From NCBI GenBank assembly GCA_963590415.1, contig CAVAPB010000003.1, positions 38,807 through 102,806 of the forward strand: DNA of 64,000 nucleotides, written 5' to 3'. A program made the translations under genes and the position numbers. Positions 15,992 through 23,139 of this stretch are shown in pieces. Origin of the DNA: Fimenecus sp963590415. Its GTDB lineage: Bacteria; Bacillota; Clostridia; Oscillospirales; Acutalibacteraceae. The notes beneath the pieces are model-generated. The model was not told the origin of the DNA, ran no database searches, and saw only the letters and a program-made list of their open reading frames with translations. How positions within the stretch are numbered: the first letter of the stretch is position 1; each line of letters begins with the position of its first letter.

Positions 15992-17981
15992 TACTAAAGC
16001 CCACCTTTTCGTACCATTTTTTAAAAGTCATATTGTATTTGCCGATATCAAGTGTACTTTCTTTATATTTATTGTAAATCTCCTTACGCTTCCCTTCATC
16101 GGCAAGTTCCTTGGGGTTTTTAAGTATATACCACCACAGTGTTTTTTCCATATCCATTCTGTAATATGCGGCGTCTTTTTCGGTCCAATATTTTAGATCG
16201 TCGGGATAATCTGTATATGTCTTGGAAAAGACATTCCTTGTACATACAGGAACGAACGCCGCCTCTTTTTCATCGCTAATTTTTACCTCATCTTTATCAT
16301 CAATCGAAAGATGAGGCTTGATTCCTTTTTCCTTTTTCAAAATATAATCTCGTTTTATAGCAAAACACGAATTTCCATATTCGCGATTTGTAGATGAGTC
16401 AAGTAAAGTATAATTCCAAATCAAATTCTTCTGATCTTCCTGTAATTCTTTGCTATCGTTGCCGTTTATACTTTTCCATAACTCTTCAAAAGCGCTCTCT
16501 TCTCCGTGCTCTTTTTGCTTGTTATCATATGTAATGAGTTTTTCTTTTATTTCTTTATCTTGATATTGCCGTAATACATAAACATACTTTTTCCGCGCGG
16601 ATTTTTTTCTGTCGCCTTCATAATCCTCAAGCGAATTAGGACGGATGTGTTCAACATCCCATCCTTCTTTTTTGAATAAGTGAAAAGGAAAACGAATAAA
16701 ATCCGGAAGACTGTATTTCTTTTCTTCGATTATGCTGGCATTTTGATCTAATACGGTTTGAACATTATGTAATAACAAAACCGGTCTCGCTTCTCTTTTT
16801 TTTGGTTGTTTATATCCTTCATATTGGCGATCAAGCTCCAATGCATTGCCGCACTCATCTTTAATCCTATATTTGAGGTACTGTATAAATTTTTTCTTTG
16901 TCTTTATTTGTTCTTCTGATTTTTTAATTTGAACCTTTTTTAACCCCAAATATGTTTTGATATATTCAGTCACCTTATCGTCTTTTTCTAATGCACATAA
17001 AAAGCCAATATAATGATAGAGTTCCTCATCATTATACCATTCTTCAAGTATTTGATATATCCGGCTTATGCTTTTCCATTGAGCCGTAAGAAAGGCTTGT
17101 TTGTCAGGAGCGCGGTTAAAGAGATCGTAATAATATCTGAATGTCGGGTACATTTCGCCGTCATAGTCATTGTTTGAATCTTCCTTCGCGATATCAAGAA
17201 TATAATCAATTCGTGTTGGCTTATTATAATCCGTGCCATGAAAAAACAGCCAAAAGCGATCGTCCTGAAGACGGTATTCTATTTTATCCCATTCATTGGC
17301 AATCTCAACCAACGTCAACAATTTTGATTCAGTAGTTTCTGTCGCACCAAAATTGTTGCTGCTTAAAAATAGCGCTTTAATAAGTTCTGATTCCGTCAAG
17401 CCTATTTTGCCTATGTTTAAACGAGTAAATACTTTGATAGGATCCGTATCATCCGATTTATACCAAACAAACTCCACCTTATCTTTCACTATTGTCAGAA
17501 AAGATTCTTGAAACTTTTCATCTTTATCCTTTAGCCATTCATTGATAGTTTCTTTAGCGTGATACATGTGGAAAAAGTCGGCGTTCTTTTTCCACTCATC
17601 ACCTTGTTGTTCGTTTATCTTATCAAGAAAATCCTTGCTTTTATCGCGCGTCTGATATTCGACTGAATAGTTATTATTGTCGCATAAGCAAGAAAGAAGT
17701 ATCTTAACAGTAGTTAAACGTTGCTGTCCGTCAATAACAATATATTTATTATCTTTTTCCTTGACCACAAGGGGTTGTAAACAGTATATTTTTTTAGAAG
17801 ATTCGCCTTCACAAATCGATTCATAAAATTCTTCTAAATCGCGCAACAAGTCTTCAACTTGTTTTGTGCCCCATCTATATCCACGCTGATAATCTGGAAT
17901 GAAAAAATTCATTCCAAATAGTTCTTTTACAGGTTTTAATGAGATTTTGTTATTTTCCACAACATTCAATCCTTTTTTCAT
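15984..17981 (-). CDS. DUF262-DUF1524 (GmrSD-like) nuclease
   Basis: The 665-residue protein has DUF262 motifs PDYQRGYRW (29-37) and DGQQRLTT (84-91), then a C-terminal HNH-type DUF1524 region with DVEHIRP (H445) and NLIWNYTLLDSSTN further on. This matches the type IV restriction enzyme GmrSD and SspE layout. The start is uncertain: the ATG at 17981 lies 4 bases after the WYL gene stop, but the GTG seven codons later has AAAGGA at ideal spacing. It is the middle gene of the WYL-DUF262-DUF262 operon. Likely job: cleaving DNA when triggered, gated by DUF262 NTP use. Confidence 0.88.
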   Translation of the reverse strand: MKKGLNVVENNKISLKPVKELFGMNFFIPDYQRGYRWGTKQVEDLLRDLEEFYESICEGESSKKIYCLQPLVVKEKDNKYIVIDGQQRLTTVKILLSCLCDNNNYSVEYQTRDKSKDFLDKINEQQGDEWKKNADFFHMYHAKETINEWLKDKDEKFQESFLTIVKDKVEFVWYKSDDTDPIKVFTRLNIGKIGLTESELIKALFLSSNNFGATETTESKLLTLVEIANEWDKIEYRLQDDRFWLFFHGTDYNKPTRIDYILDIAKEDSNNDYDGEMYPTFRYYYDLFNRAPDKQAFLTAQWKSISRIYQILEEWYNDEELYHYIGFLCALEKDDKVTEYIKTYLGLKKVQIKKSEEQIKTKKKFIQYLKYRIKDECGNALELDRQYEGYKQPKKREARPVLLLHNVQTVLDQNASIIEEKKYSLPDFIRFPFHLFKKEGWDVEHIRPNSLEDYEGDRKKSARKKYVYVLRQYQDKEIKEKLITYDNKQKEHGEESAFEELWKSINGNDSKELQEDQKNLIWNYTLLDSSTNREYGNSCFAIKRDYILKKEKGIKPHLSIDDKDEVKISDEKEAAFVPVCTRNVFSKTYTDYPDDLKYWTEKDAAYYRMDMEKTLWWYILKNPKELADEGKRKEIYNKYKESTLDIGKYNMTFKKWYEKVGFSNE

Positions 17982-17985
17982 ACAG

Positions 17986-18969
17986 TTACTCGTATTTTTT
18001 TAACCCATTTTCAAGTGCTTCTTTCACCCGAGTTCTGAGCGGTTCGGGTGAAATTATTTCAACATAATCGATATACTGCATCGCCCAGTGCACCATAGCG
18101 TTTGGACTTGCCTTGACGCTAATTCTGACCTTGCTCTCATCATCTGTCTTTGCGATGCGAATATCGCTTCCAAACCAGTCGATAATCTGGTCGATTATTT
18201 CAATATCTGCAATAAAGTCAATGTACTCGGGTCGGTCGGTATACATATAAGGCATAGCAGAGGACAGTTCCTTGTAATTGATACCGTTTTTATAGCCGGG
18301 CACATTACGAATTGGAGTTGCCTTTTCATCTGAAACAATCATATTGGTTATTCGGTCCAATCTATGGAACACCATATTGCCCCAATATTCACTGTATGCC
18401 ATAAGGTAATAGCGCTGATTATGCAAGATCATCAAATAAGGGGTCACATATTGATGGGAAGACTTATGGAACTTCTTATCGACTCCGTACTTGTTATAAT
18501 CGTAATGTATCTGCTTTCCTTCTTCGATAGCTATATCGATCAGTTCAATATTATAAAACAAGGCTTGATTGTCCGTTTTGTACCAATCATTTACCGAATG
18601 AATGTGCTTGACATTTGAGCGAAAATACTTATTAGACAGCCCACAAAGCCGGTCAATTATGTCCTTGGAATGCTTTGCGGTAATATGCTTACTGCTCAAA
18701 ATGCCGTCAATCAGCATATGCAGCTCTGAGTCTTCAAAATCTCTGCATTCAAGATAGCTTCCGGCTCTGCGCGATTCAATATCGATTCCCGCTTCTTTAA
18801 GCAGTGAAATATTTCTGCTAATCGCCTTTCTTTCAATAACGATACCGTATTCATTTTCCAATTTTACGGCGATATCTTCCTGAGTAAGGGGATGATCGTA
18901 ATCACTGTAATCCTTAAGAATCTGCCAGATTCTTATAAGTGCCAATTTTTTCGGTTCAAAACTTTCCAT
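17986..18969 (-). CDS. WYL-domain transcriptional regulator (BrxR/CapW-like)
   Basis: It is 327 residues. The N-terminal winged helix-turn-helix (about 1-65, with ERKAISRNISLLKEAGI) is followed by a WYL domain (about 140-215) with NQRYYLMAYSEYWGNMVFHR and a C-terminal extension with the RVKEAL ending. Regulators of this kind (BrxR, CapW, and the like) bind palindromes and repress defence operons until a ligand binds the WYL domain. Its own promoter carries the best operator in the window, a perfect 7-bp inverted repeat, so self-control is expected. Related sites at the other island promoters suggest it governs the whole cluster. Confidence 0.9.
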   Translation of the reverse strand: MESFEPKKLALIRIWQILKDYSDYDHPLTQEDIAVKLENEYGIVIERKAISRNISLLKEAGIDIESRRAGSYLECRDFEDSELHMLIDGILSSKHITAKHSKDIIDRLCGLSNKYFRSNVKHIHSVNDWYKTDNQALFYNIELIDIAIEEGKQIHYDYNKYGVDKKFHKSSHQYVTPYLMILHNQRYYLMAYSEYWGNMVFHRLDRITNMIVSDEKATPIRNVPGYKNGINYKELSSAMPYMYTDRPEYIDFIADIEIIDQIIDWFGSDIRIAKTDDESKVRISVKASPNAMVHWAMQYIDYVEIISPEPLRTRVKEALENGLKKYE

Positions 18970-19017
18970 AAACGTTACACCTCGTTATATCCCTGTGCAG
19001 CCGCGGGCTGACGCCCC

Positions 19018-19057
19018 AATATATTTTACATCATATATATGCACCACATTTGGTGCA
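19018..19057 (-). promoter_or_regulatory. WYL promoter with perfect island operator (site 7)
   Basis: TGCACCACATTTGGTGCA (19040-19057) is a perfect inverted repeat of 7-bp arms with a 4-base spacer. On the minus strand GTGGTG (19042-19047) lies 18 bases from TATATT (19018-19023), the same geometry as site 5. The transcript leader to the WYL start is about 45 bases and GC-rich. Confidence 0.8.
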
Positions 19058-19069
19058 CTAATGCATTTT

Positions 19070-19273
19070 TTACTCATCGTAAAATTCCATTATTTCATCA
19101 GGAGTGCATCCAAGAGCTTTGCAAATGCCACCAATGACCTCTGTTGTGATATTTTCATCTCTTGCAAGCTTCATCATTTGGTAATGTGTAATGTGTGCAG
19201 CCTCTTGCAAATCCTTTTTCTTCATCTTTTTATCGATTAAGATTTTCCAAAGTTTATTGTATCTGACAGCCAT
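19070..19273 (-). CDS. Small XRE/Cro-type helix-turn-helix protein (67 aa)
   Basis: The whole protein is one Cro/C1-like (HTH_26) domain: KKDLQEAAHITHYQMMKLAR forms the helix-turn-helix, and the tail LGCTPDEIMEFYDE is typical. It lies upstream of the WYL operator, in the same direction, with its own promoter (19334-19362) and an AAGGAG ribosome site. It may regulate mobile-element or restriction genes; no target site can be assigned from sequence alone. Confidence 0.85.
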   Translation of the reverse strand: MAVRYNKLWKILIDKKMKKKDLQEAAHITHYQMMKLARDENITTEVIGGICKALGCTPDEIMEFYDE

Positions 19274-19333
19274 AGTGATTCTCCTTCGGTAAAAGTGTGC
19301 TCAGTCAACATAACATTTCAACTGATTATTTAT

Positions 19334-19362
19334 ATTATAGCATAATAATTTTGAGCAATCAA
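19334..19362 (-). promoter_or_regulatory. Promoter of the XRE gene
   Basis: Minus-strand TTGATT (19357-19362), a 17-base spacer and TATAAT (19334-19339). An imperfect inverted repeat (CAGTCAA...TTCAACTG, about 19304-19323) lies between it and the gene and could be an operator. Confidence 0.75.
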
Positions 19363-19423
19363 CCAAAAGGGTGTAATTTCAAACTTTTTTTAGTTTTTAA
19401 TCCTATAGGACTAACAAAAAAAA

Positions 19424-19467
19424 GGCGCCGGCTCGCATAAAAAAAGTGAGTTGGTGGCACTTTTTTC
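19424..19467 (+). terminator. Plus-strand terminator without a plus-strand gene
   Basis: GGCGCCGGCTCGC and GTGAGTTGGTGGC can pair with several G-U pairs only when read as plus-strand RNA, around an A-rich loop, followed by CTTTTTT. No plus-strand gene precedes it, so it looks like debris of a mobile element. Confidence 0.45.
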
Positions 19468-19483
19468 TTGGCAACATCTAATT

Positions 19484-19771
19484 TTATAGATTATCAATAG
19501 CATTATTGGCTTTGAGTTCTTCCGTGATACCTTCCTTTTCGGCAAGTTCATCTACCAGCCGAAGAAACATATTTTCCGCTTGCTCTTCAATATCTGCAAG
19601 GTAATCGTAAAGCTTTTCGCTCGTCAGTAGATTGTAATACCGCACTTTATGACTCTGCTTTAGATACTGTCTGTGGCGGTTTGCCCACGCACCTAAATGT
19701 ATTTCTTTCTGCTCCTTGGTTCTTATGCAAGGGATAAGATAATCGCCTTGATATTTGTACTGCACATTCAT
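19484..19771 (-). CDS. tnpV: TnpV family transposon-encoded protein
   Basis: This 95-residue protein matches the TnpV family pattern: GDYLIPCIRTKE, then LGAWANRHRQYLKQSHKVRYYNLL, LYDYLADIEEQA and EGITEELKANNA. TnpV is an accessory protein of clostridial transposons with unknown function. It starts directly after the 61-residue gene, with AGGAGG before the ATG. No transposase or recombinase is near, so it is probably a leftover of the element that brought in the island. Confidence 0.8.
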   Translation of the reverse strand: MNVQYKYQGDYLIPCIRTKEQKEIHLGAWANRHRQYLKQSHKVRYYNLLTSEKLYDYLADIEEQAENMFLRLVDELAEKEGITEELKANNAIDNL

Positions 19772-19773
19772 AG

Positions 19774-19959
19774 TCAGCCCTCCTGATAGTTTATTTTGAA
19801 TTTCTTTTTCTTTGCTCCGATAAACTTCACAAGCACATCATCGACTGCATCAGTATATCTGCCCTGTGTGATTAAATCATTTCTCAGGTCATTCAGTGAG
19901 TTGATGATTATGCTGTATTCGTTATCGGTTAGTGCAAGGTGGTATTTGATATTTCTCAT
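19774..19959 (-). CDS. Small conserved mobile-element protein (61 aa)
   Basis: The sequence MRNIKYHLALTDNEYSIIIN, with a RNDLITQGRYTDAVDDVL segment, is of a kind commonly found next to tnpV in Clostridia mobile elements; its function is unknown. It has AGGAGGAG before its ATG, and TnpV follows with no gap. It is the last island gene before the core lysS region. Confidence 0.65.
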   Translation of the reverse strand: MRNIKYHLALTDNEYSIIINSLNDLRNDLITQGRYTDAVDDVLVKFIGAKKKKFKINYQEG

Positions 19960-20050
19960 CGTGAACTCCTCCTCGACTATATTCTACTCGGCTGGTTTTC
20001 AAATTGCGAATGTGCGGATTTTGAATTTACAGTTCCGAACATAAAAATAA

Positions 20051-20082
20051 CTCCCAGAAAATGTTTTACCATTCTCTGAGAG
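20051..20082 (-). terminator. Terminator downstream of lysS
   Basis: CTCTCAGAGAATG and CATTTTCTGGGAG (minus strand) form a 13-base stem with two weak positions, followed by TTATTTTTAT. It lies about 110 bases after the lysS stop. The plus-strand reading is also followed by T-rich sequence. Confidence 0.7.
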
Positions 20083-20188
20083 TTTATTTGTAATTTTACT
20101 GTATTGCTGTTCGTACCAAATCACTTTTGGTAAATCTTTTGGTAGAACTTACACCGAAAAGCTCTCAAACCCGCATAAATACTGGATT

Positions 20189-21688
20189 TTACTTATCCAA
20201 AGATTTCATCGTCGGGAAAAGTAAAACATCACGGATTGCGGGGGAGTCGGTTAAGAGCATAACCATTCTGTCTATACCAAAGCCGATACCGCCTGTGGGA
20301 GGCATACCGAGTTCAAGTGCATAGAGGAAGTCCTCGTCGGTATGATTTGCCTCTTCGTCGCCCTGTGCGAACAGATCCTCCTGTGCCTTGAAGCGCTCAC
20401 GCTGGTCAATCGGGTCGTTAAGCTCGGAATAAGCGTTAGCCATTTCCCAACCGTTCATAAAGAACTCAAAGCGCTCGACATAATCGGGGTTTTCGGGCTT
20501 TTTCTTTGTAAGCGGAGAAATTTCAATCGGGTGGTCCATTACGAAGGTTGGCTGAACAAGGTGTTCCTCGACAAAATCTTCAAAGAAGAGATTGAGAATA
20601 TCGCCCTTTTTGTGCCTTTCCTCATACTCGACATGGTGTTCTTTTGCAACGGCTCTTGCCTGCTCAAGCGTTTCAATCTCGTTAAAATCAACGCCCGAAT
20701 ACTTCTTAACGGCGTCAAGCATTGTAATTCTCTCGAACGGCTTTCCGAGATCCATTTCAATGCCGTTGTATGTGATTTTGGTTGTACCGAGAACCTCCTG
20801 TGCCACAAATCTGTAAAGATTTTCGGTAAGGTCCATCATACCGTGATAGTCGGTATATGCCTGATACAGCTCCATAAGCGTAAATTCGGGGTTATGTCTT
20901 GTGTCAAGTCCCTCGTTACGGAAAACTCTGCCGATTTCGTAAACTCTTTCCATACCGCCGACGATAAGTCTTTTAAGGTAAAGTTCAAGCGAAATACGAA
21001 GCTTTACATCCTCGTCAAGCGCGTTAAAATGAGTTTCAAACGGTCTTGCCGCCGCACCGCCGGCATTGGGAACGAGCATAGGAGTTTCAACCTCCATAAA
21101 GCCCTGTGAGTCAAGGTAACGGCGGATTGTGCTGATTATCTTTGAACGGTTGATAAAGGTCTGTTTGGACTCTGCGTTCATGATAAGGTCGATATATCTC
21201 TGACGGTATCTCGTGTCGGTGTTTGTGAGTCCATGGAATTTTTCGGGCAAAATCTGAAGGCTCTTTGAAAGAAGCACAAGCTCCGAAGCGTGGAGAGAAA
21301 TTTCACCCGTTTTGGTCTTGAAGACCTCGCCTTTAAGTCCTACAATGTCGCCGATATCCATTTTCTTAAAAGCCTTATATTCTTCTTCGCCGATGCAATC
21401 CCTTGCGACATAGGACTGAATGTTGCCCTTCAAGTCCTGAATGTTGCAGAAGGAAGCCTTACCCATCACACGCTTTGACATAAGTCTGCCCGCGACGGTA
21501 ACGGTCTTGCCCTCGAGAGAATCAAAGTTTTCTTTAATATCGGTGCTATGATGAGTAACATCGTACTTTGTGATAACAAAGGGGTCGTTGCCCGAGTCCT
21601 GTAATTCCTTTAATTTGTCAAATCTTATCTTGCGCAGTTCGTTTATATCCTGACCTGCGGCGTTATTCTGATTGTTTTCCTGTGCCAT
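20189..21688 (-). CDS. lysS: Lysine--tRNA ligase, class II
   Basis: This full-length 499-residue enzyme charges tRNA-Lys with lysine. It shows the N-terminal OB fold (about 60-160, VTVAGRLMSKR), then class II motif 1 region (IRRYLDSQGFMEVETPML), motif 2 (RVFRNEGLDTRHNPEF, about 260-275) and motif 3 (GIGFGIDRMVML, near 470). Length and motif order are normal. It follows greA with an intrinsic terminator between them and no obvious promoter of its own, so it may depend on read-through from greA. Confidence 0.98.
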   Translation of the reverse strand: MAQENNQNNAAGQDINELRKIRFDKLKELQDSGNDPFVITKYDVTHHSTDIKENFDSLEGKTVTVAGRLMSKRVMGKASFCNIQDLKGNIQSYVARDCIGEEEYKAFKKMDIGDIVGLKGEVFKTKTGEISLHASELVLLSKSLQILPEKFHGLTNTDTRYRQRYIDLIMNAESKQTFINRSKIISTIRRYLDSQGFMEVETPMLVPNAGGAAARPFETHFNALDEDVKLRISLELYLKRLIVGGMERVYEIGRVFRNEGLDTRHNPEFTLMELYQAYTDYHGMMDLTENLYRFVAQEVLGTTKITYNGIEMDLGKPFERITMLDAVKKYSGVDFNEIETLEQARAVAKEHHVEYEERHKKGDILNLFFEDFVEEHLVQPTFVMDHPIEISPLTKKKPENPDYVERFEFFMNGWEMANAYSELNDPIDQRERFKAQEDLFAQGDEEANHTDEDFLYALELGMPPTGGIGFGIDRMVMLLTDSPAIRDVLLFPTMKSLDK

Positions 21689-21717
21689 ATTTTCACTTCC
21701 GATTTACTAAAAAATAT

Positions 21718-21734
21718 GGGCGGACTTGCCGCCC
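21718..21734 (-). terminator. Terminator between greA and lysS
   Basis: GGGCGG and CCGCCC pair around ACTTG/CAAGT and are followed on the minus strand by ATATTTTTTAG. It lies 13 bases after the greA stop and 30 before the lysS start, so it should set the greA:lysS ratio. Confidence 0.75.
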
Positions 21735-21746
21735 GTGTATTTTATT

Positions 21747-22214
21747 TTATGAAATAGCCTTAACCTTAAAGGTAAGCAAGCCGATAGGTGCTTCAACCTG
21801 TACCTCGTCGCCGACCTTTTTACCGATGAGAGCCTTACCTACGGGAGACTCGTCCGAAATTTTACCGTTATCGGGGTCAGCCTGCGCATAACCTACGATT
21901 TTATATGAAAATTCATTCTTTTTGGTATCAACGATTACGACCTGTGAACCAATGTGGATAACATCCTTGCTCAATGAGGACTCGTCAAACACCTTAGCGT
22001 TTTTAAGCATATTCTCAAGCTCGCTGATGCGTGCTTCAAGCTTAGCCTGATCGCTCATCGCCTCATCGTACTCTGCGTTCTCTGAAAGGTCGCCGTAGCT
22101 TCTTGCAACCTTGATTTTTTCCGCAGCCTCTTTACGGCCGACGGTCTTCAAATTTTCAAGTTCGTCCTGTAATTCTTTATAGCCCTCGGCATTAAGCAAA
22201 GTTTCCTGTAACAT
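21747..22214 (-). CDS. greA: Transcription elongation factor GreA
   Basis: The 155-residue protein has the N-terminal coiled coil with the catalytic acidic tip (DLSENAEYDEAM) and the C-terminal FKBP-like domain ending PIGLLTFKV. GreA stimulates transcript cleavage in stalled RNA polymerase. The start is the ATG at 22214 because AAAGGAG lies nine bases upstream; the frame is open further upstream without a ribosome site. Its promoter is a consensus one within the end of the neighbouring gene. Confidence 0.97.
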   Translation of the reverse strand: MLQETLLNAEGYKELQDELENLKTVGRKEAAEKIKVARSYGDLSENAEYDEAMSDQAKLEARISELENMLKNAKVFDESSLSKDVIHIGSQVVIVDTKKNEFSYKIVGYAQADPDNGKISDESPVGKALIGKKVGDEVQVEAPIGLLTFKVKAIS

Positions 22215-22257
22215 ATTGTTAAAACTCCTTTCGGCTTTTGCCCATATACAAATGAAT

Positions 22258-22286
22258 ATTATACGGGAAATTTCATTTAATGTCAA
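22258..22286 (-). promoter_or_regulatory. Consensus promoter of greA
   Basis: Minus-strand TTGACA (22281-22286), a 17-base spacer and TATAAT (22258-22263), both perfect sigma-A boxes. The -35 box lies inside the end of the preceding gene. Confidence 0.9.
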
Positions 22287-23091
22287 TAGAACAGAAGCCT
22301 GATTTTTCGCCGAAAGGAAAAACATTTTCGCACGCAACGGTCATTTTATCGTATTTGAGCGTTCCGAGTGTTTTCAAAGCGCACGCCTCATAAAGCGCAG
22401 AGGCAAAGACAAGAGCGTCAACGCCGTCCGGAAGCAATTCAGCGATATATTTCGGCAGAGTTATCCCCTCACCCTTTAATATGTCATATTCGTTTTCACC
22501 GCACCGAACAAGCATACAATTATTAAAATATCTGTAGAACTCATTTTCCGGAGAAATTATCATATCGCAACTGCCGAGATTGCGCTCGTTAAGGCAAATA
22601 ACCACCGACAGCCCGTATAAGTCGTAAATTTTATCACACACGCTTTTATACGCAAATTCATTTTTGGTAAACACCCGTATTTCACCTGCGAGATTCACGA
22701 ATTTTTCAAGGTATTGAGAAAACGCTCCCTTTCGGTCTTTTATACCGAGTGTAAATGCCGTTTTGTCATATTTGCGGTGTCGCAAAAAGTCCTCGGCTGA
22801 ATTTACAGTCATAATATTCGGCAAGACAGTGGGCTTGAAAATTTTCAAGCCGTTTGCACCCGTTACATCGGTTCCGACTGTCGGAATAACGGCTTTTGAG
22901 CACGAGCCGAGCATTTTAATGACCTCGCCGTATCCGTCTTTGCACTGTTTTTCGTAAATTTCAAGCCGATAAAACGGGGCGGCACCCTTGACATTTACCC
23001 TTTCAAATACGGGCTCGGGCGGAGAGAAAAAGTGCTTTAATCTTACCCCCACTCCCTTTTCCTTCGGTATTATTTTCAAAACGGCAAACAT
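22273..23091 (-). CDS. Protein of unknown function (272 aa)
   Basis: I do not recognise this protein. It is about 272 residues, without signal peptide or membrane segments, mixed alpha/beta in appearance, with several Cys. A segment GEIRVFTKNEFAYKSVCDKI followed by YGLSVVICLNERNLGSCDMI looks like the alternating strands and helices of a Rossmann-type fold, but no nucleotide motif is visible. The start is the ATG at 23091, five codons inside the longest frame, because GAGGTG lies just before it. That ribosome site is in the 3' arm of a terminator-like hairpin, so expression depends on read-through and refolding. Confidence 0.6.
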   Translation of the reverse strand: MFAVLKIIPKEKGVGVRLKHFFSPPEPVFERVNVKGAAPFYRLEIYEKQCKDGYGEVIKMLGSCSKAVIPTVGTDVTGANGLKIFKPTVLPNIMTVNSAEDFLRHRKYDKTAFTLGIKDRKGAFSQYLEKFVNLAGEIRVFTKNEFAYKSVCDKIYDLYGLSVVICLNERNLGSCDMIISPENEFYRYFNNCMLVRCGENEYDILKGEGITLPKYIAELLPDGVDALVFASALYEACALKTLGTLKYDKMTVACENVFPFGEKSGFCSIDIK

Positions 23092-23098
23092 AAAAACA

Positions 23099-23124
23099 CC
23101 TCGCATACGAAATTGTATGCGAGG
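23099..23124 (-). terminator. Terminator hairpin carrying the next gene's ribosome site
   Basis: CCTCGCATAC and GTATGCGAGG pair perfectly around a 6-base loop 15 bases after the S41 gene stop. The minus strand continues TGTTTTTATG, so the T-run is followed at once by the start codon of the 272-residue gene and the GAGG of its ribosome site is inside the stem. Confidence 0.8.
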
Positions 23125-23139
23125 CGCTTTGATAAAATG

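Noticed and set aside
19960..20188. tRNA gene as attachment site of the island
   Set aside because: No cloverleaf or TTCGA-like arm is visible between the mobile genes and lysS; only a terminator and AT-rich sequence.
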